Assembly: GCF_901000735.1 (NCBI RefSeq)
Contig: NC_081541.1
Coordinates: 1,116,001-1,180,000 of the forward strand
Length of the DNA: 64,000 bases
Origin: Corylus avellana
Lineage: Eukaryota > Streptophyta > Magnoliopsida > Fagales > Betulaceae
Direction of reading: 5' to 3'
Shown here one piece after another: positions 1 through 9,878 of the stretch. A program made the position numbers and the translations under genes. Position 1 is the stretch's first letter. The number at the start of each line of letters is the position of its first letter. Under the pieces are notes generated by a model. The model saw only the letters and a program-made list of their open reading frames with translations, did no database searches and was not told the origin of the DNA.

Positions 1-220
1 AAATTATGAGGCTAATTATGTGTTCAAACAACTACTTTTTGGCTTTTAACCTACAAGGCAAATTATGGGAATAGATCTACTCCAGTCTATTTTAGACTGA
101 AAAATATTCAATTTATGATTAAAATTTTAATGATAATAAGATACCTGTCTTACTAATAAAAAAAATAATATAAAATAAAATAATAAAATAATAGGGAGTG
201 GTTGGCCACCCTATTGGAGA

Positions 221-730
221 GGATCCTGTTCCCAAATTATGAGATTACTTTTTGGTTTTTAAGTTCTCAAACGATAGCTCAATCGGCTGTAGACTACGCG
301 CCACCCTAGAATGAATTGGAGAGGATCCTGTTCTCAAATTATGAGACTACTTTTTGGCTTTTAAGTTCTCAAACGATAGCTCAATCGGCTGTAGACTTCG
401 CGCCACCCTAGAATGAATTGGAGAGGATCCTGTTCTTAAATTATGAGACTACTTTTTGGCTTTTAAGTTCTCAAACGATAACTCAATTGGCTGTAGACTA
501 CGCGCCACCCCAGAATGAATTGGAGAGGATCATGTTCCCAAATTATGAGACTACTTTTTGGCTTTTAAGTCCCCAATGGGTAACTTAATCAGCTGTGGAC
601 TACGCGCCACCCCATAATGGATTGGAGAGGATCCTATTCCCAAATTATGAAACTACTTTTTGGCTTTTAAGTCCCCAAGCGGTAGCTCAATCGGCTGTGG
701 ACTACACTTTATGAAGCGAAGGTCACTAGT
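221..730 (+). repeat. Five-unit 102-bp tandem array containing a SINE head
   Basis: The motif GGATCCTGTT (or a close variant) recurs at 221, 323, 425, 527 and 629, an exact 102-bp period. Each unit contains TAGCTCAATCGGCTG or a near match, which fits a Pol III A box. Units 1-4 stop before any B box; unit 5 runs on into a complete SINE tail. Units differ by only a few substitutions, so the expansion looks fairly recent. The array probably arose by repeated duplication of the 5' part of a SINE plus its left flank; that is inference. Confidence 0.85.
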
Positions 731-785
731 TCAAATCTCCTCTTCCCTTATGTGGACATGTCAAAAAATAAAAAAATAAAAAACA
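672..785 (+). mobile_element. tRNA-derived SINE, copy 1
   Basis: An A-box-like TAGCTCAATCGG at about 683 is followed by a B-box-like AGTTCAAATCTCC at about 729, then the tail TGTGGACATGTCAAAAAATA and an A-rich end. Three further copies in this window share the A box and most of the tail. The spacing of A and B boxes fits an internal tRNA-type promoter, but the sequence does not fold as a working tRNA. It terminates the 102-bp array. Confidence 0.7.
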
Positions 786-1249
786 ATTTTTTTGGCTTTT
801 GCCTCTTAACATACAATTAAAATTAAGCAGAGTCAAAAAGGCATAAACGGAAACATAAACTTTCCGACATTCTTTCCATTAATGTCTTGTGATTTTGGAA
901 TTTTCTTTCCATTACGTAATCGCTTTCATTTTTCTATTTCCAATCACAATATTGTGTATCCAACATGCGGTCGGAGGATGACATATAATAACGAACTAGA
1001 CTACCAACAAAAAGCTTTTTGGTCCGGATAAATGTTATATAGTGATGGCATAAGATACTTTGTTGTCAATTTGGACAATAAATATGAAACGAAGCATCTG
1101 TGAAGTCCATCTGGTCAAATAGATTTCAGGCATTTTATCTATCTACTTGAGCAGGTAATTTTATAAAAGTTTTTTCATATTTACTGTTCGAATTATTAAC
1201 AATTTAAAGAGCAAATTACTAAACATCCTAATCTAATAACATGGTCTGA

Positions 1250-1372
1250 AAAGCAAGACAAAATTACTCGGGCTTATCCGAGTTCAGATTTGGTTGACAG
1301 AAACGTGGAAAGCAAGACAAAATTACTCGGGCTTATCCGAGTTCAGATTTGTTTGGTTTACAGAAACGTGGT
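1250..1372. repeat. 59-bp tandem duplication with inner palindrome
   Basis: GCAAGACAAAATTACTCGG occurs at 1253 and again at 1312. Each unit contains the inverted repeat CTCGG-N6-CCGAG and ends in CAGAAACGTGG. Confidence 0.75.
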
Positions 1373-1827
1373 TTTATGGCCTTTGTTTTTTTTTTTTCCT
1401 GGCCCCTCTGTTTTTAGGTCAACGTGGTGTGTGGCTGTAATCTGTATTGCGGCTATTGCCTCGTGGTCACACATTGAGGCTTGAAGTCTCGCAAAGGATG
1501 GCCCATGCACAGGCTAAATCACAGGCTAAATTTATTGGCACTTGAAAGGAAGGGTCAATCTTGACTTGAGAGGATCGCCTCCCAAATTAGCTTCGGCCCA
1601 TCTATATCAATCACTACCCAAGTCACAACATTTTAGACTGTTTGGAAAAGTTTAAGGCCCAGTTACACTGGATTAAATAAAAGCTGACAGTTAGAGGGAT
1701 CTTCGAACCTGAAGCTCAAATTGCTAGATATCCCGCCCATCTGAAATTAGCCTACAAGCTTTCAAAAGCCACATTTCCTTTCATTTACTCCTGCGTTGAG
1801 GTGGCAATTCCTGTTTACGTTTTGGAT

Positions 1828-1962
1828 CATATCGTGTCAAAACATGAGTAAAAGATTATATAAATCAACCATAACTCGGCTCATTTAATTAAACAGCTAA
1901 ACTCTTTAACCCTAACCCGTTAATTTTTTTTTATTGAATTTATAAGTCATAAAAAATTCTTA
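1828..1962 (+). repeat. Dispersed repeat, copy 1 of 3
   Basis: It shares the blocks GTGTTAAAACATG-like, CATTTAATTAAAC, CTTTAACCCTAACCCGTTAA and a closing 'caagtcat'-like segment with the pair at 24.8-25.2 kb. The type of element is unknown. Confidence 0.5.
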
Positions 1963-2690
1963 GCCCTACGTCGACATTCTTTGCGTACAAATATATAAGC
2001 CACATATTTCAAATCTCTTATGACCCCGGACAGTGGACACGAAAAAGTTGCTCCATAACATCTTTTGCACCTATTTCATACCTGGCGTCATGTGAATTTG
2101 AATCTAAGCCAAGAGGCCTGTCTCACACTTTTCTTACATTGGAGTACAATACAAGCAATAGGACAATAGGTCATGTTCGGATTCTTTTCTTGAGAATTAG
2201 GGATTTGAGGTAATTAAAGCATATGATGATTAGACCCATGAAAAAAAAGAAGTGATTCTAAATTTGATTCAGAACACGGTCTAAATCAAAGAAGTTTGAG
2301 AAAGACCACTGGAAATTGAGTATGACGAACCAACAACTTTGTGGTGATAATGAATCGCCCAAGAAAAAGGGCAATTATATGTGCTTTTAGAAATGTCAAT
2401 TGATAAGAGATTCAATAATATGGAAACCGCAAGAGAAGGCATCCACGTACAGATTACCTCAGCCAGAAGTCGGAATAATATATACACAATGAATTCAAAA
2501 AAAACTCGTGGAAAAGGGCCAAAAAAATGCAAACGACTATGACACTCTACAAATTGCACACGATTATCCTAACTAGATAGCCAAACCCTTCTAAGCTTTC
2601 ATGCGAGATGGCTTAAAAACAACAAATCATAAGTCATAAAAGCATGGCCTCACATCATTTGACCAATTGTTGTAGAATTCAATTTGCACC

Positions 2691-4784
2691 TCAACCCCTG
2701 CCTGCCAACACATCCAACTGGCTCAAACGACTATTTGATGAAGAATCCTCCAGCAATGAAGTTTGCCTCATATTTCTGTTGCTGTAGAGATTATCTTCTC
2801 GCTTCTGTGGATGCTCTCTATAAGCAACCTGATGCAGATGCAGCCATGCAAGCATGCTAACTGCTACCAAAGCAGCATTGCCCAGTATCCCACCCATGTG
2901 ATCCAATTTAAGGGATTTCTTTGCGAAATCAAAACTTGAAATGAGAGCTTTGATCACTATGTTAGAGCTCTTCCCTTCATGGGTAACAAATTTCTCACCA
3001 GATGGACTGTACGGTGGACCGTATAGATTTTCAGGTGAAACGAAGTGGCCTGCATCACGTACATCTCCCACAAAGGCCAGAGCTTCTTCAATGACTTTGT
3101 ACTTCTTACCGTGATGGTCAGCCAATCTCATTGAAAGAACAATTCGACTTTGTTCTAATCGGGCAATTGCAGCATCTCTCTCTGCCCGCTGCTGCATTTG
3201 AACAGTCTGTGAAAGAGAACAAATCGTGAGAAAAACTAAAAATGAAAAGTCAAAGGTTTCAGGACAAACGAGCACTTCTTTATCAAAACTCTAGCACCTA
3301 GACACAAGTCATGTCCACAGAGCCCTGTCCCAACAATTTAACTGCATATGTATATATAGTTTGGTTCCATTCTAGGACCAAAACTCCAGTTATAGTTTAG
3401 AATATTGCAAAAGAACGTTACTTATCATTCAACAGTTAGAGCTTCAATGTCTTATTAGTGTCAATACACTGATAAGACAAATCGTTTACAATTTGTTTTG
3501 AGAAAGTGGAGGAGATAAGAGCTTCAATGTTTTTTTGATAAATGAGATAAGAGCTTCAATGTTATTGGCTAGTGGCTACCAATACAAAACAAGAACCTTA
3601 GGACAGACTACAGGGTGGTATATTTCCTTTCCTTCTCCCCCATTCTTACGTGAACAAAATGTAACCCCAACACAAGATAACAGCAAGAAACCCAAGATAT
3701 ACAGCTCACCTCAAAGAAATCAAGCTAATTTTCAATTTCCTTAAAAGATGCAATTCGTTCTCTTCTCTTTTCCCTCAATTTTCTTGTTAATCAAACCGAG
3801 CTCAACCAAAACACAAATACATAACAAAAATACCCTGTTGATTTCTATTTATTTTATTTTATCCCCCATGCAACCATCTACATATTCATTTTCCTCAAGT
3901 TCATTTCTTTGGGCATTTAAGCCTAAATCTGACAGTATCATCGTTCGAATACAACTTGCCTCAACTCAACAAAGCCATTATCCAAGTACAGTCTCCTCTT
4001 TTTTTCTGTCTCCCCCTCTACATTTCTCAGCAACCAAACAGAACATAGCCAACCAAAAATGCATGAAATTCTTAAAAAATATTAGAGATGCAACTGACGC
4101 CAAATAATTCGGGCTAATTCTCAACTTCCATAAAAACCGCATGAGACTCAGAATGTCTCACGCCCTTTTCCTTCCCTTCGTCTCAATTTTCTAATGAACC
4201 AAAACAGAGCCCAACCAAAAAACAGCGACAAACATCATCAACAAAACAAACCCTAGAAAAATCAAATAAAATCTGACGTTCCACAAAAACCACATAATAC
4301 TCAAAATATCAAATTCGCTTCCGCGCCACTCAATACCAAAATTCTCAGTAATAAAACACACGTAACTCAATCAAAGACACTCACTCGCATCCCATAGAAA
4401 GAAATCAAACAAGACCTAGCAAAGCAAAGCAAGACTCACGTGGAAAAACTCGAGCTGGTCCTCGAGGTTCTCGAGCGCGGTCCGAATCGCGTTGAGGCTC
4501 TTGGCCTCCTGAATGGCGGAATTGTCGTCGTCGTCGGAGCCCCGGAAATCCTTGACGAAAACGAACCCGGCCCGGCCGTTTTCCTCAACGGCGTCGTTTA
4601 GGTTGCTGGTATTGTTGGTACCATAGGGCCTGTTCTTCTTCTCTGACGGCTTTTTCAGGGCTTTGACGGAGTTGAGGAAGTGAGAGCGCGAGATCGAGTG
4701 GATGGCGTCGCTCAGCTTGTCGTGGAGGTCCCAGATCTTCTCGAGGATGGCTTCGATATCGTCCAGCTCCATGTCCCATTTCAT
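2691..4784 (-). CDS. PDV1: Plastid division protein PDV1
   Basis: Two coding exons, 4784-4440 and 3206-2691, joined in phase 0 (donor GTGAGT at 4439, acceptor TTTCACAG), give 286 aa. The family recruits the dynamin ARC5/DRP5B to the outer chloroplast envelope at the division site. The N-terminus carries the PDV1 block IEAILEKIWDLHDKLSDAI. The exon junction gives LENLEDQLEFFH followed by TVQMQQRAERDAAIARLEQS, a predicted coiled coil. A single membrane segment (GILGNAALVAVSMLAWLHL) lies about 55 residues before the end, and the protein ends in Gly, which is conserved in the family and faces the intermembrane space. The open frame extends upstream to a TTG; ATG 4784 fits the known N-terminus. 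Exon 1 is much richer in GC than its surroundings. PDV2 is the alternative, but the resemblance to Arabidopsis PDV1 (about 270 aa) is clear. Confidence 0.93.
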
Positions 4785-5096
4785 GAGGGGAAAGGTGCTC
4801 AATTTCTCAATTTCTAGGGCTTGGTTTCTTTCGGTTAGAGGAGTAAGGGACTGTTTGGATTCCTCTCTCCGATAACTGTGATTGTCTAATGTCTCCTATG
4901 TGATGACACGTCTCATTTATTTTATTTACGGAAACACCCTTAAAAGTTAAAAGCGTTTGTGACTTTTGGCGCTGCTAGATAAGCGGGAAGTTTATGGATC
5001 TGGAGACTGGAGCTTTTAATGCTCGGGTAGAACGAGTATTCGAATCATATTTTTTCCTTCTGCCAATTTGCTAATTAGATTTAGGGGTAATTTTTT

Positions 5097-5195
5097 TTTT
5101 TTTTTAACATGTCAACGCAAGGAAGGGAAAGAGAAAATTAGAACTAGTAAGACGTAATTCACAGCCGATTGAACTACCCCTTAAAAACTAGATTT
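5097..5195 (-). mobile_element. tRNA-derived SINE, copy 2 (reverse)
   Basis: On the minus strand it reads GGTAGTTCAATCGGCTGTGA, then ACTAGTTCTAATTTTC, then GTTGACATGTTAAAAA. The A-box region and the tail order match copy 1; the B box has decayed. Confidence 0.65.
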
Positions 5196-5214
5196 AGGTT
5201 AATTTAATTGGCTG

Positions 5215-5292
5215 GAGAGGACATTAGATCACATTTTTCTCTCTTCTTTTTCTTCTTTTGTGTGAACATGTCGAGAAAAAAATAAATTTGTA
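5215..5292 (+). mobile_element. 5'-truncated SINE tail
   Basis: TTGTGTGAACATGTCGAGAA followed by an A-rich end matches the 3' part of the SINE family. The tRNA-like head is missing, as expected from incomplete reverse transcription. Confidence 0.45.
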
Positions 5293-6024
5293 CAAAATTT
5301 AGCTTTGCATCATCAAAATGTAGCTTTGCATCATCAATTTAATATTCTAGTACTCTCCTTAATATGAAGGAGGATAATATGCAAAATATTTAATTAAAAT
5401 TAAATATGAATTAATTTAATAAAAATTAATTAATTAATTAATATTTTAATATTTAATAACCTTATAATATCTGTATTATTTAAAAATTTTAAATGACGTT
5501 GTACGGTTAGATTTGTGGAATAAATTTTAACCATAAAATAACTTCCATTATGGCTCTATTTGCCAATGGCTTGGAATAAGAAAGTGGCCAGAAATTATAG
5601 CAAGATTTGATTAATGTATAAAAAAAGTCAGAATGTTTGATATGAAAAAAAAAAAAAAAATTGTTTTGTAGTGATTTTTTTATTTAAATAGTAATAAAAT
5701 GTGATTGATGTGATATAAAAAGTAAAAATATTGAAAATTAAATTTGAGATAAATAGTATAAGGCTTTTTTTGAGTCTATTGACAAACAGAGCCATATGCT
5801 TTGGACTCGTCTCTCTTAAAGTTAATGAAAACGGTATCATACACCGAGGTTGAACTAGATTAAGCTTTTTGCTCTTTTAAAATTATTTTAACAAGTTAAA
5901 TATATGTGCTATTTTAATTAAAAAAATTTGCATAATTTCTATCAAAGTTAAGTTTGAACTCTCATTGGCGCCTTCTATCTATTGAATAAAGATGGCAGTT
6001 GAGGTCTCCAAGACTTTTTGAATA

Positions 6025-6295
6025 AAGATGGCAGTCGACGTGCTTGCGTGTTATACCGAATGCGGGAAATATATCCTTGTGGGTCTGTTTTTGGCTGTGA
6101 AAGGCTATGTTCAACAACACCCATTTGCTCCTATTACAGAGTGCGAGTGCTAGAAGAACCCCAAGTATAAGCACAATCCGCCACATCATATAATCGGCCT
6201 CCGGTTGTTATCACCACAGCGTGCGTGGTAGCTCTTGAGGAAGATGAATGAAAGTAGCCCCGCGAATTTAATAACAACACCTTGCATATCAGGGT
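6025..6295 (-). pseudogene. PHT1 phosphate transporter fragment (psi-1)
   Basis: The minus strand keeps MQGVVIKFAGLLSFIFLK, then WRIVLILG, then NIAFHSQKQTHKDIFPAFGI. These match three separate parts of the intact-length PHT1 copy at 9.9-11.5 kb, in the same order. About 80 codons between the second and third blocks (central loop and next helix) are deleted, and the first two blocks are out of frame with each other. Upstream sequence at about 6365-6550 resembles the region upstream of the 14.4-16.0 kb copy (about 16765-16945), so this remnant came by DNA duplication and not retroposition. Confidence 0.8.
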
Positions 6296-6659
6296 GCGTA
6301 TATTCTTGCGAATTTTATAATTGTTCAATGATTATGAAAGGAAATGATAAAGAAGTGAAAATCACAAGTCCTTGTCGTTTGCCTTGTAAATTTTAGTTAA
6401 AATTTATAGGCTTTGGCCTCGTCTAGATATTAGAGTCCGATCCATCCTAAGTTGTCCACCCTTGTTGGTATCGTTGCTCAAGTTTGGAACTACAGTCTTT
6501 CTTATAAGGAAATGGCCGAAGAATCTTGGATTTATCGTTTAAATCGGGGACATAATATATATAACTGTTTTACAATTTCATGTGACAGGAAATTAAAATA
6601 AAAAAAATTATTATTACTTCATTTTAATTGTATAATAATCTACTAAATAATGTTATTCA

Positions 6660-6925
6660 ATAACAAATCAACTCTCGTTTGTTAGGATTTCTTATGTTTT
6701 TTTGAACCGGCCTAATGAGTTCCTGATGCTGTAACATTACTTGGGCCATTCGATCTTCTTCCTTAACTGTTTGGACTTCAATTTAGCAAGCTCGCCAATG
6801 AAACATTATTGAAAAAAAAAAAACACTTGAATTTTTTTTAATTTTTTTTTTTTTTTTGAATAGGAAAAACATTTCACATTCACGTATTGTACAATGCTTC
6901 CATTTCACTATTACAGACGACATAT
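6660..6925. repeat. Duplicated PHT1 3' flank
   Basis: This sequence is similar over most of its length to about 9425-9690, the 3' flank of the long PHT1 copy. Shared blocks include GATTTCTTATGTTTTTTTGAA, GAGTTCCTGATGCTGT, TTTGGACTTCAA, GCCAATGAAACATTAT and TTCACTATTACAG. It shows that psi-2 was part of a segmental tandem duplication. Confidence 0.75.
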
Positions 6926-6949
6926 TATAAAATAAAATTTATGGGACTG

Positions 6950-7466
6950 TTGAGGAAGATGAATATTGGAAGTACCTCTTGAGGAAGATTAATGAAACAA
7001 TCCCCGCAAATATAATTCCCACTCCTTGCATTGCAAAAACTGCGGCAACGAATGCCCCACGAGTTTGTTTGTTAGCGTATTGGGACATGATCATGGCGGA
7101 GAGGGGATGGTCTCCTCCAATACCAAATCCTAGCCAAAACCTGAAGAAACAAAGTGCTCCCATTACAGATTTTTCGATTGCAAGGAAAAACGACAGGGCG
7201 CCGGAGCATATGGAGCAAACGGCCATGAGAATTAGAGTGACGCCGTAGGCCTTTTTACGGCCAATTCTGTCACCAACCCACCAGAAGAGTAGTTGGCCTA
7301 TTTGGGTAACAAGTAGGGCGACACCAACCATAGCGTTGTAAAAACCATTGGAGAATGTTCCGGTATTTCCTTTGCTAGCGTCGAAGATGTAAAAGACGCC
7401 GCCCCAGAATTTTGAGACTGTAGCACCGTTGAGGGACTCCAGCACCGTCCGTCAAGGCCATTAATT
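6950..7466 (-). pseudogene. PHT1 phosphate transporter N-terminal half (psi-2)
   Basis: An open stretch from about 7445 to 6939 encodes the first transmembrane half of a PHT1 H+/phosphate symporter, including [40 protein letters not shown] and [14 protein letters not shown]. The eroded original start (ATGGCC, about 7466) is followed by a frameshift. About 40 codons that should carry the first helix ([13 protein letters not shown] in the other copies) are deleted, fusing LESLN to TVSKFWG. The signature [12 protein letters not shown] has two changes (Y to H, T to M). The copy breaks off after FLKRYF, so the second half is missing. A compact LTR element lies immediately upstream. Confidence 0.85.
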
Positions 7467-7480
7467 TTTTTAAAAAATTG

Positions 7481-7906
7481 TGCATCATTTTACTTTGGGT
7501 AGAACTCATCCTTGAAAATCGGCTTACAAGAGAAAGGTGTCCAAGAGCTTATATACCCATAGTTACGATTAAACTTAAGCCATGTGGGACACTAGGATTG
7601 TAACATACCACCACACTTCCGTGGCCAACATCCACGGCGGCCCACTCTATTGACACTGACCCGATAGTAGCCCTTTCTCTTTTGGAGGCTTCACTCACCC
7701 GTCAGTATTTTAATCTAGCCCATAGGTCACCCCCTTCGTGACTCAAACCCCTCGACATGGTGGCTAGCTCTGATACCAAATGATACAAACCTTAGGTAGA
7801 ACTCACTCTTGAAAACCGGCTTACAAAGGAAGGCCAGATGCCCAAGAGCTTATATACCCATGGTTACGATTAGACTTAAGGCATGTGGGACACTAGGATT
7901 GTAACA
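7481..7906 (-). mobile_element. TRIM-like compact LTR element
   Basis: Two direct repeats of about 125 bp (7481-7605 and 7781-7906) enclose about 175 bp. Read on the minus strand the repeats start TGTTACAATCCTAGTG and the upstream one ends GTATCA. Next to it lies TTTGGTATCAGAGC, the usual primer-binding site complementary to initiator tRNA-Met, which fixes the orientation. A short purine-rich stretch (GGAAGTGTGGTGG) precedes the other LTR. There is no room for gag or pol, so the element is non-autonomous. LTR similarity may extend about 4 bp further on one side, so the ends are approximate, and no clear target duplication was seen. Confidence 0.75.
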
Positions 7907-7913
7907 TACCTAT

Positions 7914-9124
7914 TGATAGGTCTCAGTCAGAGTAAATAAGATAAATTGATAATCTCCACATGGCATGGGGTGGGAGTAGCTACAATACAAATCTCCACTT
8001 AGGACTAGAAGAATACCACAATACAAACGCTTTATTCTCTACTTTCCTATTCTAATGACACAAATATATATAAACTTAATACAATAACAGTTACTACTTT
8101 TTCTAAAGAAAACTACTCACTACCCATGTTAACAAATTTTGACATTAAAGGATAAAGTTAACAATTGAAGCTAAGAACTACCACCCATGTCTTAACCCAT
8201 GATGATGAGGTGGATGTTGAGTCCTATGAGACCTATCATTCACCCTCCCTTGAAGATGAACCTTGTTCGCAAGGTTGATGTGCAGAAATTGGTGCGGTAA
8301 CTGCTATGACGAAAGGTGCGTCTAGTATCGAAGGGATCGTTGTCGACTTTTTTTTTTTTTTTTTTTGGGTTGGTTCCGAGCCAAATGAAGAAAGTACATC
8401 GTCTTCTTTTTGCAATTGTTGAGCCACAAAGGAAGATGTGGAACTAGAACGGGGAGACGATTGTGCTGCAGTGCAAAATCCATCGGTGTAGCGGAATGGG
8501 TGGAGCGGCGGTATATGTGTGGCTGTTTGGCGGCGAGTGTAGTGGTTTCTGGAACGGCTAATTTTGGGCAATTTTTCGGTGAGTGAATAGAAGGGCTGGG
8601 AAAATCGAAGCTGGAATTCACAATGCCTTTCCTCTATCTTATCAAAGATCGCTTCAATTTCTTCCCACACGATCATGGCTAAGATGTAAGATTGTTTGGA
8701 AGGATGGAGGTTTGGATATGATGGCTCTGATACCAATTGATAGGTCCCAGTTAGAGTCAATAAGATAAATTGATAATCTCCACTTGTGGTAGGAATAACC
8801 ACAATACAAATCTTTACTTAGGGCTAGAGGAATACCACAACACAAACACTTTCTTCTCTACTTTCCTACTCTGATGACACAAATATATATAAACTTAATG
8901 CAAAACAATTACTACTTTTACTAAAGAAAACTACCCACATATATAACTAAAGATAACTACTCACTTAACTAAAGATAACTACCCACAATCTAAGTAAACT
9001 GCCCACTACCCATGTTAACAAATATTGACATTAAATGATAAAGTTAACAATTGAAGCTAAGAACTACCACCCATGTCTTAACCCATGATGATGAGGTGGA
9101 TGCTTAGTCCTATGAGACCTATCA
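7914..9124 (-). mobile_element. Non-autonomous LTR retrotransposon, 1.2 kb
   Basis: LTRs lie at 7914-8238 (325 bp) and 8738-9124 (387 bp), both with termini TGATAGG...CCTATCA. The longer one has an extra AACTAAAGATAACTAC-type duplication near 8940-9000. On the minus strand, ATTGGTATCAGAGCCATCA follows the upstream LTR (tRNA-Met primer-binding site), and AAGGGAGGGTGAA precedes the downstream LTR as polypurine tract. The roughly 500-bp interior holds a minus-strand open frame starting like a gag N-terminus (VWEEIEAIFDKIEE) and ending near the polypurine tract, but no polymerase, integrase or protease. Five-base flanks (cctat / tcatt) do not match, so one side may be rearranged. It shares LTR ends with the solo LTR at 52.3 kb. 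Confidence 0.85.
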
Positions 9125-9878
9125 TCATTTGATGGTTAATCACTGATCAAGGTTTGTATTAACTCTATTCTCGCGAGCTTTATAGTTGTTCTATGATTAT
9201 GAAGGAAGTGATCATGATCAAGAAACTCTAGCATTTCTCCGTTTAAATATAAAAGGATCCAAGTGGAGCTTATTTGTCTAAGAGTCTGTTTGAGATTGCG
9301 TTTAAGAAATATAACTTTTAAATTTTTAAAAAATAAAAATAAAAATTATTTTTTAACTTTTGCCAAAAGTGTGCTTTAGTCATTTTTAAATTGTATATTT
9401 GTGTTTGTAGAGAGAATAACAAATCCAAACCTCAGGATGGATTTGTTATAGGATTTCTTATGTTTATTTTTTTTGAAGCTGATGAGTTCCTGATGCTGTT
9501 ACACTTGGGCCATTTGATTTTCTTCCTCAACCATTTGGACTTCAAGTTAGAAAGTTTGCCAATGAAACATTATACCAAAAAAAAAAAAAATTATATGAAG
9601 TAGGAAATTAAAACATTTCACATTCAAATAGTATACAATATAATGCCTACTTTTCACTATTACAGTGGAGACTGGAGATATTATAAAATAAAATACACAA
9701 AGCAAAAAGGATTGAGAAGGGAACCTTTAGCTCCTTTTAAATTCACAGATCCACAACATTTAGAGACTCTTATTGGTAGGACACACGCATATATGTAGAT
9801 ATAAAAGCAAAAACTTTTGCTTACTTATATATGCTCATCTTTTATATATATATACCAGACCAAATTTAATTATCACCA
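9125..9878. other. Spacer and 3' flank of PHT1 copy A
   Basis: No gene. The part from about 9425 is duplicated at 6660-6925 and probably includes the 3' UTR of the PHT1 copy that ends at 9879. Confidence 0.6.

Larger units (their letters stand above)
786..2690. other. Intergenic, no gene seen
   Basis: No credible coding exon was found. It contains a 59-bp tandem duplication (about 1250-1372), one member of a dispersed repeat (about 1828-1962), and AT-rich spacer. The last few hundred bases probably hold the PDV1 3' UTR. Confidence 0.6.
4785..6020. other. PDV1 upstream region and spacer
   Basis: No gene seen. It holds the presumed PDV1 promoter and 5' UTR, an inverted SINE (about 5097-5195), a 5'-truncated SINE tail (about 5215-5290) and very AT-rich sequence. 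Confidence 0.55.

Noticed and set aside
221..730. Regular 102-bp array as a CRISPR-like locus
   Set aside because: The units are directly adjacent with no unique spacers, and the genome is plant nuclear.
672..770. A and B boxes as a tRNA gene
   Set aside because: No acceptor stem, no anticodon arm and a long A-rich tail; SINE is the better reading.
4785..4802. Six-codon N-terminal extension of PDV1
   Set aside because: It begins with TTG and has no counterpart in known PDV1; ATG 4784 fits.
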